DNA from: Streptomyces lydicus
Lineage (GTDB): Bacteria > Actinomycetota > Actinomycetes > Streptomycetales > Streptomycetaceae
Length of the DNA: 64,000 nucleotides
Direction: 5' to 3'
NCBI RefSeq assembly: GCF_001729485.1
Contig: NZ_CP017157.1
Span: 7,936,001 to 8,000,000 of the forward strand
The notes under the pieces are model-generated. The model was not told the DNA's origin. It saw only the letters and a list, made by a program, of their open reading frames with translations, and ran no database searches. Made by a program: the position numbers and the translations under genes. Position 1 is the first letter of the stretch, and each line of letters starts with the position of its first letter. Shown in pieces: positions 57,455-64,000 of the stretch.

Positions 57455-57466
57455 CTATAGCTATAG
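57455..57466. promoter_or_regulatory. Palindrome upstream of cassette copy 2
   Basis: CTATAGCTATAG is a perfect 12-bp palindrome in an A+T-rich island between GntR regulator 2 and the P1-P2 cassette. It contains a TATAG that could serve as a -10 box. Its position suggests a GntR operator. Confidence 0.55.
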
Positions 57467-57504
57467 ACAGGTGCTAACAGGTCTCTTACTGTGGGCAGCC
57501 AAGA

Positions 57505-57533
57505 CCCCGGCGACCGCGCCAACGGCCCCGGGG
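57505..57533 (+). promoter_or_regulatory. Leader hairpin upstream of cassette copy 2
   Basis: CCCCGG (57505-57510) pairs with CCGGGG (57528-57533), with CGACCG in the loop and GCATGGCCA just after. The sequence AAGACCCC...CGACCG...CGGCCC...GGGGC(G/A)TGGCCA is shared with the leader at 16886-16932, 40.6 kb away. It starts 36 bases before the first cassette gene. Confidence 0.62.
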
Positions 57534-57569
57534 CATGGCCAACCTGAACGCTGAAGAAAGCAGGTCGAC

Positions 57570-57812
57570 GTGCCGAAGCTTATGCGCAGCCTCCTCGCCT
57601 GGTTAGAGGGGAAGCTCGCACCCCCTGCCCCCGCCGCCGGGTACCGGCCACAGCCCGCATCGCCTCCGCCATCGCCTCCCCTCGCCCGTCGCCCCGAATC
57701 CCCCCTCGACGGCGACGCCTCCCCCCTCGTACGCCCCTATCTCCTCGCGCACGAGCGCCGGGCGGCGCGGCGCGAGCGGGTGTTCCTGTACGAGCTGGGG
57801 GTGGCCTCGTGA
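57570..57812 (+). CDS. Cassette protein P1 (unknown function), copy 2
   Basis: Protein of 80 aa, GTG start at 57570. Like copy 1 it has an N-terminal amphipathic helix (MRSLLAWLEGKLAP), a proline-rich middle, and the conserved LVRPYLLAHERRAARRERV block. The C-terminal tail is shorter. Its stop overlaps the P2 start by four bases (GTGA at 57809-57812). The GntR gene 2 is divergent. Unknown function; the shared architecture with copy 1 shows a conserved two-gene unit. Confidence 0.74.
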   Translation: MPKLMRSLLAWLEGKLAPPAPAAGYRPQPASPPPSPPLARRPESPLDGDASPLVRPYLLAHERRAARRERVFLYELGVAS

Positions 57813-58090
57813 GGGGCCTGCGGCTGCTCCCGTGGCCGGGGCCGGACGGGCAGCGGTGCTACCTCTCCGCCGACGAGGAGGAGGGCGGCTATCTGTCGCG
57901 GCTGGCCGACGACATGGAGGAGGCGCAACTCGCCACCGGCGAGGAGGTGCTGGCGCACGCGGTCGAGCTGCTGCGGAACCCGGGAGTGACACCGCCCGGC
58001 GAACTCCGGTTCTGCGTCCGCAGACTGAGCGAGGCACTCCGGGACGCCCTGCGGATCGCCGAGAGCCGGGGTGGGCGCACGGCCCGGTGA
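57809..58090 (+). CDS. Cassette protein P2 (unknown function), copy 2
   Basis: Protein of 93 aa, GTG start at 57809 overlapping P1. Shares LRLLPWPGPDGQRCYLSAD, GGYLSRLADDMEEAQ and LRIAESRGGR with copy 1. The long helix ATGEEVLAHAVELL replaces a similarly placed helix in copy 1. There is a single conserved cysteine in the R-C-Y-L segment (P-C-F-L in copy 1). No known family. Ends at a perfect terminator at 58099-58125. Confidence 0.75.
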   Translation: MRGLRLLPWPGPDGQRCYLSADEEEGGYLSRLADDMEEAQLATGEEVLAHAVELLRNPGVTPPGELRFCVRRLSEALRDALRIAESRGGRTAR

Positions 58091-58098
58091 ACGATCAA

Positions 58099-58125
58099 GG
58101 GCCCGGCATCGGTGATGCCGGGCCC
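58099..58125 (+). terminator. Terminator after cassette copy 2
   Basis: GGGCCCGGCATC (58099-58110), loop GGT, GATGCCGGGCCC (58114-58125): a perfect 12-bp stem. Confidence 0.82.
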
Positions 58126-58157
58126 CGTACGCGTACTGAGGGTGGGAAGGAGGGGAC

Positions 58158-58321
58158 TAGGGGGTGTCGTTTGGATCATGGTGGATCAGGGAGCGGGGCC
58201 TGGTGCGTGCGATCGCAAGGCGGAGGAGGGAGTCGACGCGGAGCGTCGGCGAGTGACGACAACGCGGCGAGCGTGCGTGCCAGGCCCCGCGAGCCCGCCA
58301 TGATCCAAACGACACCCCCTA
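58158..58321. mobile_element. MITE-like inverted-repeat element
   Basis: Perfect 24-bp inverted repeats, TAGGGGGTGTCGTTTGGATC plus ATGG at the left (58158-58181) and its exact complement at the right (58298-58321). Excluding a flanking TA on each side (58158-58159, 58320-58321), which looks like a target duplication, the element is 160 bp. It encodes no transposase, so it would be non-autonomous. TA duplication suggests an IS630/mariner-type donor; GTCGTTTGGATCA ends are familiar from streptomycete insertion sequences, from memory. It abuts the 3' end of the small membrane-protein gene and supplies part of its stop codon. Confidence 0.75.
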
Positions 58322-58537
58322 CGCCAGTGCCAGCCAGGCGGCGCCCGCGATGACCAGGAGGGCGACGATCACGCCGACGATGAGGCCCACGCGGGGGCCG
58401 GCCGACTGCTGGGGGGCCGGGGCGCGGCGGCCGCCGGCCTGGGGGGTGCCGCCCTCGTCCACGAAGGCCCGGAACATCTGCGTGCTGCCCGCCGGGTCGT
58501 AGTTGCCCTCGGCCTGGTTCTGCGGGTTGGTCGCCAT
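58319..58537 (-). CDS. Small tail-anchored membrane protein
   Basis: Protein of 72 aa with a polar N-terminus (MATNPQNQAEGNYDPAGST) and one C-terminal helix (VGLIVGVIVALLVIAGAAWL). Start ATG at 58537. The stop TAG (complement of 58319-58321) is formed by the TA of the presumed insertion site and the first base of the MITE-like element. The gene may therefore have lost its last codons. No known family. Confidence 0.72.
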   Translation of the reverse strand: MATNPQNQAEGNYDPAGSTQMFRAFVDEGGTPQAGGRRAPAPQQSAGPRVGLIVGVIVALLVIAGAAWLALA

Positions 58538-58870
58538 GGGCAAGGACCCTAGCGAACCGGGGGCCCGGGGGCACCCCTGGGGCACGTACGGAGCGACGCC
58601 GCGGGACGCGGGAATCGGGGCGTCGTGCGTGAGGTGCACCACTGGTGGGCGATTTCTCCCGGCCTGCGGGCGCGGCCTGGACCTGCGGCTTTACGTCAGG
58701 ACATAGCCGCATTGACGCAATACCGAGGCAGGCTTGAGGGTTCCTTTACCTGCATCCACCACCCATTCGTTTGCCTTCAGCAACCAACCTTGCCTATGGT
58801 TGCCCTAAGCAACAAAAGATGGGCGATCGGGATGTCCGATCGAGGCGTACGGAGAGGTGTGGAGGAGCCG
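58538..58870 (+). promoter_or_regulatory. MarR boxes and promoter region
   Basis: This 333-base stretch holds no gene. Two similar sites, TTGCCTTCAGCAAC (58771-58784) and TTGCCCTAAGCAAC (58800-58813), lie 29 bp apart upstream of the MarR gene; each is an imperfect inverted repeat of the TTGC...GCAA type. TTGCCTATGG lies between them. They are probably operators for MarR autoregulation and control of the exporter. Confidence 0.65.
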
Positions 58871-59374
58871 GTGGCCGCTCACAGTCAGTACGAGGAGCTG
58901 GCCAGGCAACTCAGCGCCATCGGCGCCGTCAAGCGTGAGATGGGCCGGATGCTGCCCCAGGACTGCCCGCCCGCCTCGGCCGGGGTGCTGACCCTTCTCG
59001 ACCGGCACGGCGAGATGCGGATGAGCCAGCTCGCCGAGCTGTTGGCGATCGACATGTCGGTGACCAGCCGGCACGTCGCGCACGTCTGCGAGCGCGGCTG
59101 GATCGAGCGGAAGCCCGATCCGGCGGACAAGCGGTCGCGGCTGCTGCGCCTGACGCCGAGCGGGCAGGAGCTCCTGGAGGAGCTCGCCGAGCGCTACACC
59201 GCCGCGCTCGCCCGGTATCTGGACGACTGGACCGACAGCGACGTCGGTCACCTCATCGAGCTGCTCGCCCGGCTCCGTACGAGCTTCGGCGACTGCCGGA
59301 CCCGGGGAGCGCACCACGACTCCGGCACCCGGGCGTCACACCACGACTCCACCACCCGTACACCCGCAGGATGA
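58871..59374 (+). CDS. MarR-family regulator
   Basis: MarR regulator, about 167 aa from the GTG at 58871, which has GGAGGAG upstream; an ATG at 58832 would add 13 residues. Seen: VLTLLDRHGEMRMSQLAELLAIDMSVTSRHVAHVCERGWIERKPDPADKRSRLLRLTPSGQ in parts. The C-terminus is extended and low-complexity (HHDSGTRASHHDSTTRT). It lies 11 bases before the MFS gene start, so the two form an operon, and two repeated boxes precede it. It likely represses the exporter. Confidence 0.87.
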   Translation: MAAHSQYEELARQLSAIGAVKREMGRMLPQDCPPASAGVLTLLDRHGEMRMSQLAELLAIDMSVTSRHVAHVCERGWIERKPDPADKRSRLLRLTPSGQELLEELAERYTAALARYLDDWTDSDVGHLIELLARLRTSFGDCRTRGAHHDSGTRASHHDSTTRTPAG

Positions 59375-59385
59375 AAAGGAACTAC

Positions 59386-61977
59386 ATGGCTACGACCACA
59401 CCAGCCGGTGTGCGGGGCGGCCACGCCAAGCATGGAGGCGGCGGACACGGCGCCTCCAACGGGGCGCCCATGACGCACCGTCAGATCATGGAGGCGCTGT
59501 CCGGGCTGTTGCTCGGCATGTTCGTCGCCATTCTTTCGTCGACGATCGTGTCGAACGCGCTGCCCGAGATCATCCATGACCTGGACGGCGGGCAGAGCGC
59601 CTACACGTGGGTCGTCACCGCGTCGCTACTGGCGATGACCGCGACCACTCCCCTGTGGGGCAAGCTCTCCGACCTGTTCAGCAAGAAGCTGCTGGTGCAG
59701 TTCGCGCTGGTCATCTACGTCGCGGGGTCGGTCGTCGCCGGGCTCTCGCAGAACACCGGCATGCTGATCGCCTGCCGTGTGGTGCAGGGCATAGGCGTGG
59801 GCGGTCTGTCCGCCCTGGCCCAGATCGTGATGGCGGCGATGATCTCGCCGCGGGAGCGCGGCCGTTACAGCGGCTACCTCGGCGCCACCTTCGCCGTCGC
59901 CACCGTCGGCGGCCCGCTGCTCGGCGGCGTCATCACCGACACCAGCTGGCTCGGCTGGCGCTGGTGCTTCTACGTGGGTGTGCCGTTCGCGGTGATCGCC
60001 CTGATCGTGCTCCAGAAGACCCTGAAGCTGCCCGTCGTCAAGCGCGAGGGCGTCAAGGTCGACTGGGCGGGCGCGTTCTTCATCAGCGCGGCGGTCTCGC
60101 TGCTGCTGGTGTGGGTGACGCTGGCCGGCGACAAGTACGACTGGATGTCGTGGCAGACCGCCGCGATGGTCGGCGGCGCGGTGGTCCTCGGCGCGATCTT
60201 CGTGTTCGTCGAGACCAAGGCCAAGGAGCCGATCATCCCGTTGCGGCTGTTCCGCAACAAGACGATCACCCTCGCCTCGGTGGCCTCGCTGTTCGTCGGT
60301 ATCGCGATGTTCTCCGGCACCGTCTTCTTCAGCCAGTACTTCCAGCTGGCGCGCGGCAAGTCGCCGACGATGTCCGGTGTGATGACGATCCCGATGATCG
60401 GCGGCCTGTTCATCTCGTCGACCGTCTCGGGCCAGATCATCACCAGGACCGGCCGCTGGAAGGGCTGGCTGGTCGCCGGCGGCGTGCTGGTCACCGCGGG
60501 CCTCGGCCTGCTGGGCACCATCCGCTACGACACCGAGTACTGGCACATCGCGATCTTCATGGCGCTGATGGGCCTGGGCATCGGCATGATGATGCAGAAC
60601 CTGGTCCTGGCCACCCAGAACCAGGTCGCCCCCCAGGACCTCGGCTCCGCCTCGTCCGTCGTGACCTTCTTCCGCTCCCTCGGTGGCGCGGTGGGCGTCT
60701 CGGCCCTCGGTGCGGTGCTCGCCAACCGCGTCACGCACTACGTCAAGGACGGGCTGGCCGAACTCGGCCCCAAGGCCGCCAAGGCCGCCTCGCACGCCGC
60801 CGGCAACAGCGGCGGCGGCATCCCGGACCTGGACGCCCTCCCGGCGCCGCTGCGCACCGTCATGGAGAGCGCGTACGGCCACGGTGTCGGCGATGTCTTC
60901 CTGTACGCGGCGCCCTGCGCGCTGCTCGCCTTCCTCTTCACCCTGTTCATCAAGGAGGTCGCGTTGAAGACGCGTGGCGGACTGGACCAGAGCGCGGAGC
61001 CGGCCGCGGCCGCCGCGGCCGCGCCGTCGGAGGCCGCCGCCGCGGCGCCGGTCGAGGAGCTGGAGCCGGCGCTGGTGGGCGCCCCCTCGGTGCCCACGGA
61101 CGACGACCTGCACACGCCCTCCTGGGCGCAGCCGGCCGCCGCGACGGCCCCCCGGCCGCTGGCCGGGTACGCCTCGGCGGGCGGCGGCGACGCCACCCCG
61201 TCGGGCCCGTCGATCCACGGTTTCGTGCGCAACGCGGAGGGCCACCCGGTCCCGCGGTCCGCGGTGACGCTGATCTCGCTCAGCGGCCGCCAGCTGGGCC
61301 GCGCGGTCGCCCAGGCCAACGGTTCGTACGTGCTGGGCGCCCCCGGCGCCGGGTCCTACGTGCTGATCGCGGCCGCCGACGGGCACCAGCCGCAGGCGTC
61401 CACGGTCGTCGTCGGTGACACCCCGTACGGCTACGACATTCTGCTCAGCGGCACCAGCGGCCTCGGCGGCCAGATCCGCAGCGCGGTCACCGGCGAGCCG
61501 GTCGACGGTGCGATGGTCGTGGTGACCGACGTCCGCGGTGAGGTGCTGGCCACCGGGAAGACCGGTGCCGAGGGCTACTTCACCTTCGACGAGCTGGTGC
61601 CCGGCACCTACACCGTCGCGGTGAACGCCCCCGCCTACCGCCCGGCCGCGCTGCCGGTCGAGGTCGGCGGCCAGGGCACCACCCGCATCGAGGTGGAGCT
61701 GCAGGCCGGCGCGCGGGTGCAGGGCGTCGTGCGGGCGGGCGGTCCGGACGGCACCCGTCGTCCGCTGCCCGACGCGCGGGTGACGCTGGTGGACGCGGCG
61801 GGCAACGTCGTGGCCACCTCGACGACCGGGGAGGACGGCGCGTACGCCTTCACCGACCTGGACGCCGGCGACTACACGGTCATCGCGAGCGGCTACCCGC
61901 CGGTCGCCACCGGCCTTTCGGTCGACGCCCGCGGGGTCGACGGCTACGACGTCGAACTCGCACACCCCGGGGACTGA
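59386..61977 (+). CDS. MFS exporter fused to three CarboxypepD_reg-like domains
   Basis: Protein of 863 aa: a DHA2-type MFS exporter (residues about 35-555; LLLGMFVAILSSTIVSNALP, LWGKLSDLFSKK, GGPLLGGVITDTSWLGWRWCFY in parts) joined by an alanine-rich linker to three tandem carboxypeptidase-regulatory-like (Cna-B-type) domains at about 608-690, 695-775 and 780-860, each with G-x-V/I-R...G-x-Y-x-F/V...AGxYT/YVLIA. The start ATG at 59386 has AAAAGGA; an ATG 15 bases earlier overlaps the MarR stop. The topology puts the beta-sandwich domains at the C-terminus, cytosolic or outside depending on helix number. The same domain occurs in the next gene. Confidence 0.88.
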   Translation: MATTTPAGVRGGHAKHGGGGHGASNGAPMTHRQIMEALSGLLLGMFVAILSSTIVSNALPEIIHDLDGGQSAYTWVVTASLLAMTATTPLWGKLSDLFSKKLLVQFALVIYVAGSVVAGLSQNTGMLIACRVVQGIGVGGLSALAQIVMAAMISPRERGRYSGYLGATFAVATVGGPLLGGVITDTSWLGWRWCFYVGVPFAVIALIVLQKTLKLPVVKREGVKVDWAGAFFISAAVSLLLVWVTLAGDKYDWMSWQTAAMVGGAVVLGAIFVFVETKAKEPIIPLRLFRNKTITLASVASLFVGIAMFSGTVFFSQYFQLARGKSPTMSGVMTIPMIGGLFISSTVSGQIITRTGRWKGWLVAGGVLVTAGLGLLGTIRYDTEYWHIAIFMALMGLGIGMMMQNLVLATQNQVAPQDLGSASSVVTFFRSLGGAVGVSALGAVLANRVTHYVKDGLAELGPKAAKAASHAAGNSGGGIPDLDALPAPLRTVMESAYGHGVGDVFLYAAPCALLAFLFTLFIKEVALKTRGGLDQSAEPAAAAAAAPSEAAAAAPVEELEPALVGAPSVPTDDDLHTPSWAQPAAATAPRPLAGYASAGGGDATPSGPSIHGFVRNAEGHPVPRSAVTLISLSGRQLGRAVAQANGSYVLGAPGAGSYVLIAAADGHQPQASTVVVGDTPYGYDILLSGTSGLGGQIRSAVTGEPVDGAMVVVTDVRGEVLATGKTGAEGYFTFDELVPGTYTVAVNAPAYRPAALPVEVGGQGTTRIEVELQAGARVQGVVRAGGPDGTRRPLPDARVTLVDAAGNVVATSTTGEDGAYAFTDLDAGDYTVIASGYPPVATGLSVDARGVDGYDVELAHPGD

Positions 61978-62062
61978 CCCGGGACGGACGGGACCGGTCC
62001 CCGACGCACGGGACTGATCACCCGGGCCCCTGGGCATCCCCCAGGGGCGGCAAGACCCCGGA

Positions 62063-62095
62063 CCGGGGCGCGCGTTGAGCGGAGACGCGCCCCGG
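62063..62095 (+). terminator. Terminator between MFS and YceI genes
   Basis: CCGGGGCGCG (62063-62072) pairs with CGCGCCCCGG (62086-62095). It may reduce, not abolish, read-through to the YceI gene. Confidence 0.65.
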
Positions 62096-62225
62096 CCCGG
62101 ACCCCAGGGCTCCGGCGGCCGCGCTGCGCACAGGCAGGGGACGGCCTGCACGCCGCCGCCGGAGCCCGACACCGGGGGACCCCCACCAGGGGGGCATCAC
62201 CACCAGGCAACAAACGGGAGAGGTA

Positions 62226-63068
62226 ATGGATTCGACGGGCGCGGGAGCTGCGGGCGTGAGGGCGCAGGTCCGCACACGGGACGGCTGGGCGGTACAGCAC
62301 GCCGTGCTGACCGTCACCGACATGACGGGCTCGCAGGTACTGCGTGCGACGGCCGACGAGCAGGGCGCCATCCGCACCGGACAGCCGCTGCCCGCCGGCC
62401 CGTACACGGTCATCGTGACGGCCGTCGGCTACGCACCGGTCGCCTCCACCGCGATCGTGACGGCGAGCGGCCGGATGGACGTCGGCAGCGTCGTACTGGC
62501 CCGCCAGGGCGGGGCCGAGCTGCCGCCGCCCGGCGCGTGGACCATCGACCCGATGCACTCCACGGTGGCCGCGGTCGCCCAGCACCTGGGGATCTCCAGC
62601 GTGCACGGCCGGTTCACCGAGTTCAGCGGCCGCATCGAGATCGGCGAGGACGTGGAGAAGTCGCGGGTCGAGGCGATCATCAGGGCCACCACCATCGACA
62701 CCGGCAACGGCATGCGCGACGGCCATCTGCGGTCCGAGGACTTCCTCAACGTCGAGCAGTACCCGGAGATCACCTACCGCAGCTCGGGCCTGGAGCCGGC
62801 CGGCCCGGACCGCTGGACGGTCCACGGCGACCTGGCGCTGCACGGCGTCGTCCGGCCGGTGGACCTCGACCTCAGCTACCTCGGCACCGGCCCGGACCCG
62901 TGGGGCGGTGTGCGTGCCGCCTTCCGCGCGACGGCCGAACTGCGCCGCGAGGACTTCAAGATGAACTACAACCAGGTCGTGGCGGCCGGGATCGCGGCGA
63001 TCGGCACGACGCTGAAGGTGGAGCTGGACATCCAGGCGGTGCAGGGCGAGAGCCTGCCCATGGGGTGA
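62226..63068 (+). CDS. YceI protein with N-terminal CarboxypepD_reg-like domain
   Basis: Protein of 280 aa. Residues about 8-90 are a carboxypeptidase-regulatory-like domain (VLTVTDMTGSQVLRATADEQG, GPYTVIVTAVGYAP). Residues about 100-278 are a YceI lipocalin-like barrel (WTIDPMHSTVAAVAQHLGI, SRVEAIIRATTIDTGN, LRSEDFLNVEQYPEITYRSS). YceI proteins bind polyprenoid or other long lipids. No signal peptide is visible, so it is probably cytosolic, unlike E. coli YceI. Start ATG at 62226 after GGGAGAGG. It follows the exporter fusion and shares the domain, suggesting joint function. Confidence 0.88.
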   Translation: MDSTGAGAAGVRAQVRTRDGWAVQHAVLTVTDMTGSQVLRATADEQGAIRTGQPLPAGPYTVIVTAVGYAPVASTAIVTASGRMDVGSVVLARQGGAELPPPGAWTIDPMHSTVAAVAQHLGISSVHGRFTEFSGRIEIGEDVEKSRVEAIIRATTIDTGNGMRDGHLRSEDFLNVEQYPEITYRSSGLEPAGPDRWTVHGDLALHGVVRPVDLDLSYLGTGPDPWGGVRAAFRATAELRREDFKMNYNQVVAAGIAAIGTTLKVELDIQAVQGESLPMG

Positions 63069-63081
63069 GCCCGGAGGCGGT

Positions 63082-63975
63082 TCAGACGACCAGGACCCGG
63101 CGCCCGCGGGTGTGACCGGCCCGGCTGTCGATGTGCGCCGCCGCGGCCTCGGCGAGCGGGTACGCCTTCTCGACCGGGATGTGGAGCCTTCCCCGCGAGA
63201 TGAGGTCGACGGCCTCGGCGAGCGCTGCCGGCACGCTCCCGGCCACGCCGGAGAACCGGACACCGGACTCCGGCGCACCGAGGTCGGCGATGGAGACCAC
63301 CTTGTGCGGATCCCCGGTCAGCTCGACGAGTTCGCGGATCACGCCCGAGCCGGCCAGGTCGAGCGCCGCGTCGACCCGGCCGAGCCGCCGCACCCGCTCG
63401 ACCCAGCCCTCGCCGTACGTCGTGGCGAGGGCGCCCAGGCTCCGCAGATAGTCCTGGTTCGCGGCCCCGGCCGTACCGATCACCGTGATGCCGCGCTCGC
63501 GGGCGATCTGCAGCACCGCCGAGCCGACTCCCCCGGACGCGCCGCTGACCAGCAGCGTCTGGCCGGACCGCACACCGACCTCCCGCAGGACGCGCAGCGC
63601 GGTCTCCACCACGGAGGGGTACCCGGCCGCCTCCTCGAACGTCAGCCCCTCCGGCATACGGGCCCAGGCCGACAGCACGGCGAACTCGGCATAGGTGCTC
63701 GAACCCTCGCCGAAGACGTGGTCGCCGACCGCGACCCCTTCGACGCCCGCGCCGATCTCGTCCACCACCCCGGAGGCGTCCAGCCCGACCCCGGAGGGCA
63801 ACTCCACCGGATGGGCTCCCAGGACCTGGCCTTCACGGATTCTCCAGTCGACGGGGTTCACGCCCGCCGCCCGCACGGCGATGCGTATCTGACCGGGGCC
63901 CGCGTGGGGCTCCTCGGCGTCCAGGAGTTGCAGCACGTCCGGACCGCCGAACTCGGCGAAGCTCACTTTTCTCAT
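63082..63975 (-). CDS. NADPH:quinone-type oxidoreductase
   Basis: Medium-chain reductase/zeta-crystallin-type enzyme, 297 aa. Seen: FAEFGGPDVLQLLDAEEP, AAGVNPVDWRIREG, the nucleotide-binding loop LLVSGASGGVGSAVLQIARE, and the C-terminal HIDSRAGHTRGRRVLVV. No zinc-binding cysteines. It reduces quinones or enones with NADPH. It is convergent with the YceI gene, 13 bases away. Start ATG at 63975; a regulator or partner may lie beyond the window. Confidence 0.9.
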   Translation of the reverse strand: MRKVSFAEFGGPDVLQLLDAEEPHAGPGQIRIAVRAAGVNPVDWRIREGQVLGAHPVELPSGVGLDASGVVDEIGAGVEGVAVGDHVFGEGSSTYAEFAVLSAWARMPEGLTFEEAAGYPSVVETALRVLREVGVRSGQTLLVSGASGGVGSAVLQIARERGITVIGTAGAANQDYLRSLGALATTYGEGWVERVRRLGRVDAALDLAGSGVIRELVELTGDPHKVVSIADLGAPESGVRFSGVAGSVPAALAEAVDLISRGRLHIPVEKAYPLAEAAAAHIDSRAGHTRGRRVLVV

Positions 63976-64000
63976 GCCGGGAACCGTAGCACTAACGGTT

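Overview
The window is chromosomal DNA of a Streptomyces or a close relative. It has very high G+C, GTG and TTG starts beside clear ribosome-binding sites, many ATGA/GTGA gene overlaps, families typical of streptomycetes (DUF397 with XRE regulators, MmyB-like regulators, SigF-type sigma factors, MmpL exporters) and long perfect G+C hairpins as terminators. About 73 protein genes, one tRNA, one short inverted-repeat element and one gene fossil can be supported. There is no CRISPR array, rRNA or prophage.

Left third (0-18.6 kb) is accessory metabolism and regulation. It holds a coupled pair of ATP-grasp ligases, a Tat-exported amidohydrolase, a GntR/MFS pair, an AsnC-DDAH-ornithine aminotransferase module for methylarginine and ornithine use, a secreted phospholipase A2, a TetR/NTF2-like pair with two palindromic operators, a YVTN beta-propeller protein, and a MocR regulator divergent from a methyltransferase. 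These are followed by an XRE-DUF397-DUF397-DUF397 operon whose four genes all overlap by 8 nt, a two-gene cassette of unknown function with a leader hairpin, and an alpha/beta hydrolase preceded by a 17-codon leader ORF and lacking its nucleophile serine.

The most interesting locus is 18.7-24.65 kb. It is a six-gene minus-strand operon encoding two MaoC/HadA-HadB-like dehydratase halves, a fused aminodeoxychorismate synthase, an aminodeoxychorismate lyase, an AurF-type diiron N-oxygenase and an acyl-CoA dehydrogenase. The first biosynthetic steps should make p-aminobenzoate and N-oxidise it. The dehydratases and dehydrogenase suggest acyl-chain chemistry, but no ketosynthase, carrier protein or CoA ligase lies in the window. 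A strong promoter with a palindrome in its spacer and a leader of about 300 nt precede the operon. An MmyB-like regulator and a divergent MFS exporter lie just upstream.

The middle (26-43.6 kb) carries many regulator-target pairs: TetR/peroxiredoxin, NfeD-like/flotillin, MarR/P450/ferredoxin, PadR/SnoaL-like, and ArsR-like/MmpL plus a small coiled-coil membrane protein. It also has an LAXTG sortase substrate beside an ECF sigma factor, and a DUF4232 lipoprotein. From 43.6 to 51 kb the content is conserved core: upp, a deaminase-associated protein, tadA, tRNA-Ser(CGA), membrane proteins, sigF and sigN. This resembles the order I remember for the sigF-upp region of S. coelicolor.

The right end (51-64 kb) has two SDR/MmyB-regulator divergent pairs that share a CCAGG-N11-CCTGG operator. 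It also has a duplicated GntR gene with a fossil of its old neighbour, a second copy of the two-gene cassette and its leader hairpin, and a 160-bp MITE-like element at a gene's stop codon. A MarR-MFS-YceI module follows, in which the transporter and the YceI protein both carry CarboxypepD_reg-like domains. A partial intergenic region after a quinone-oxidoreductase-like gene closes the window.
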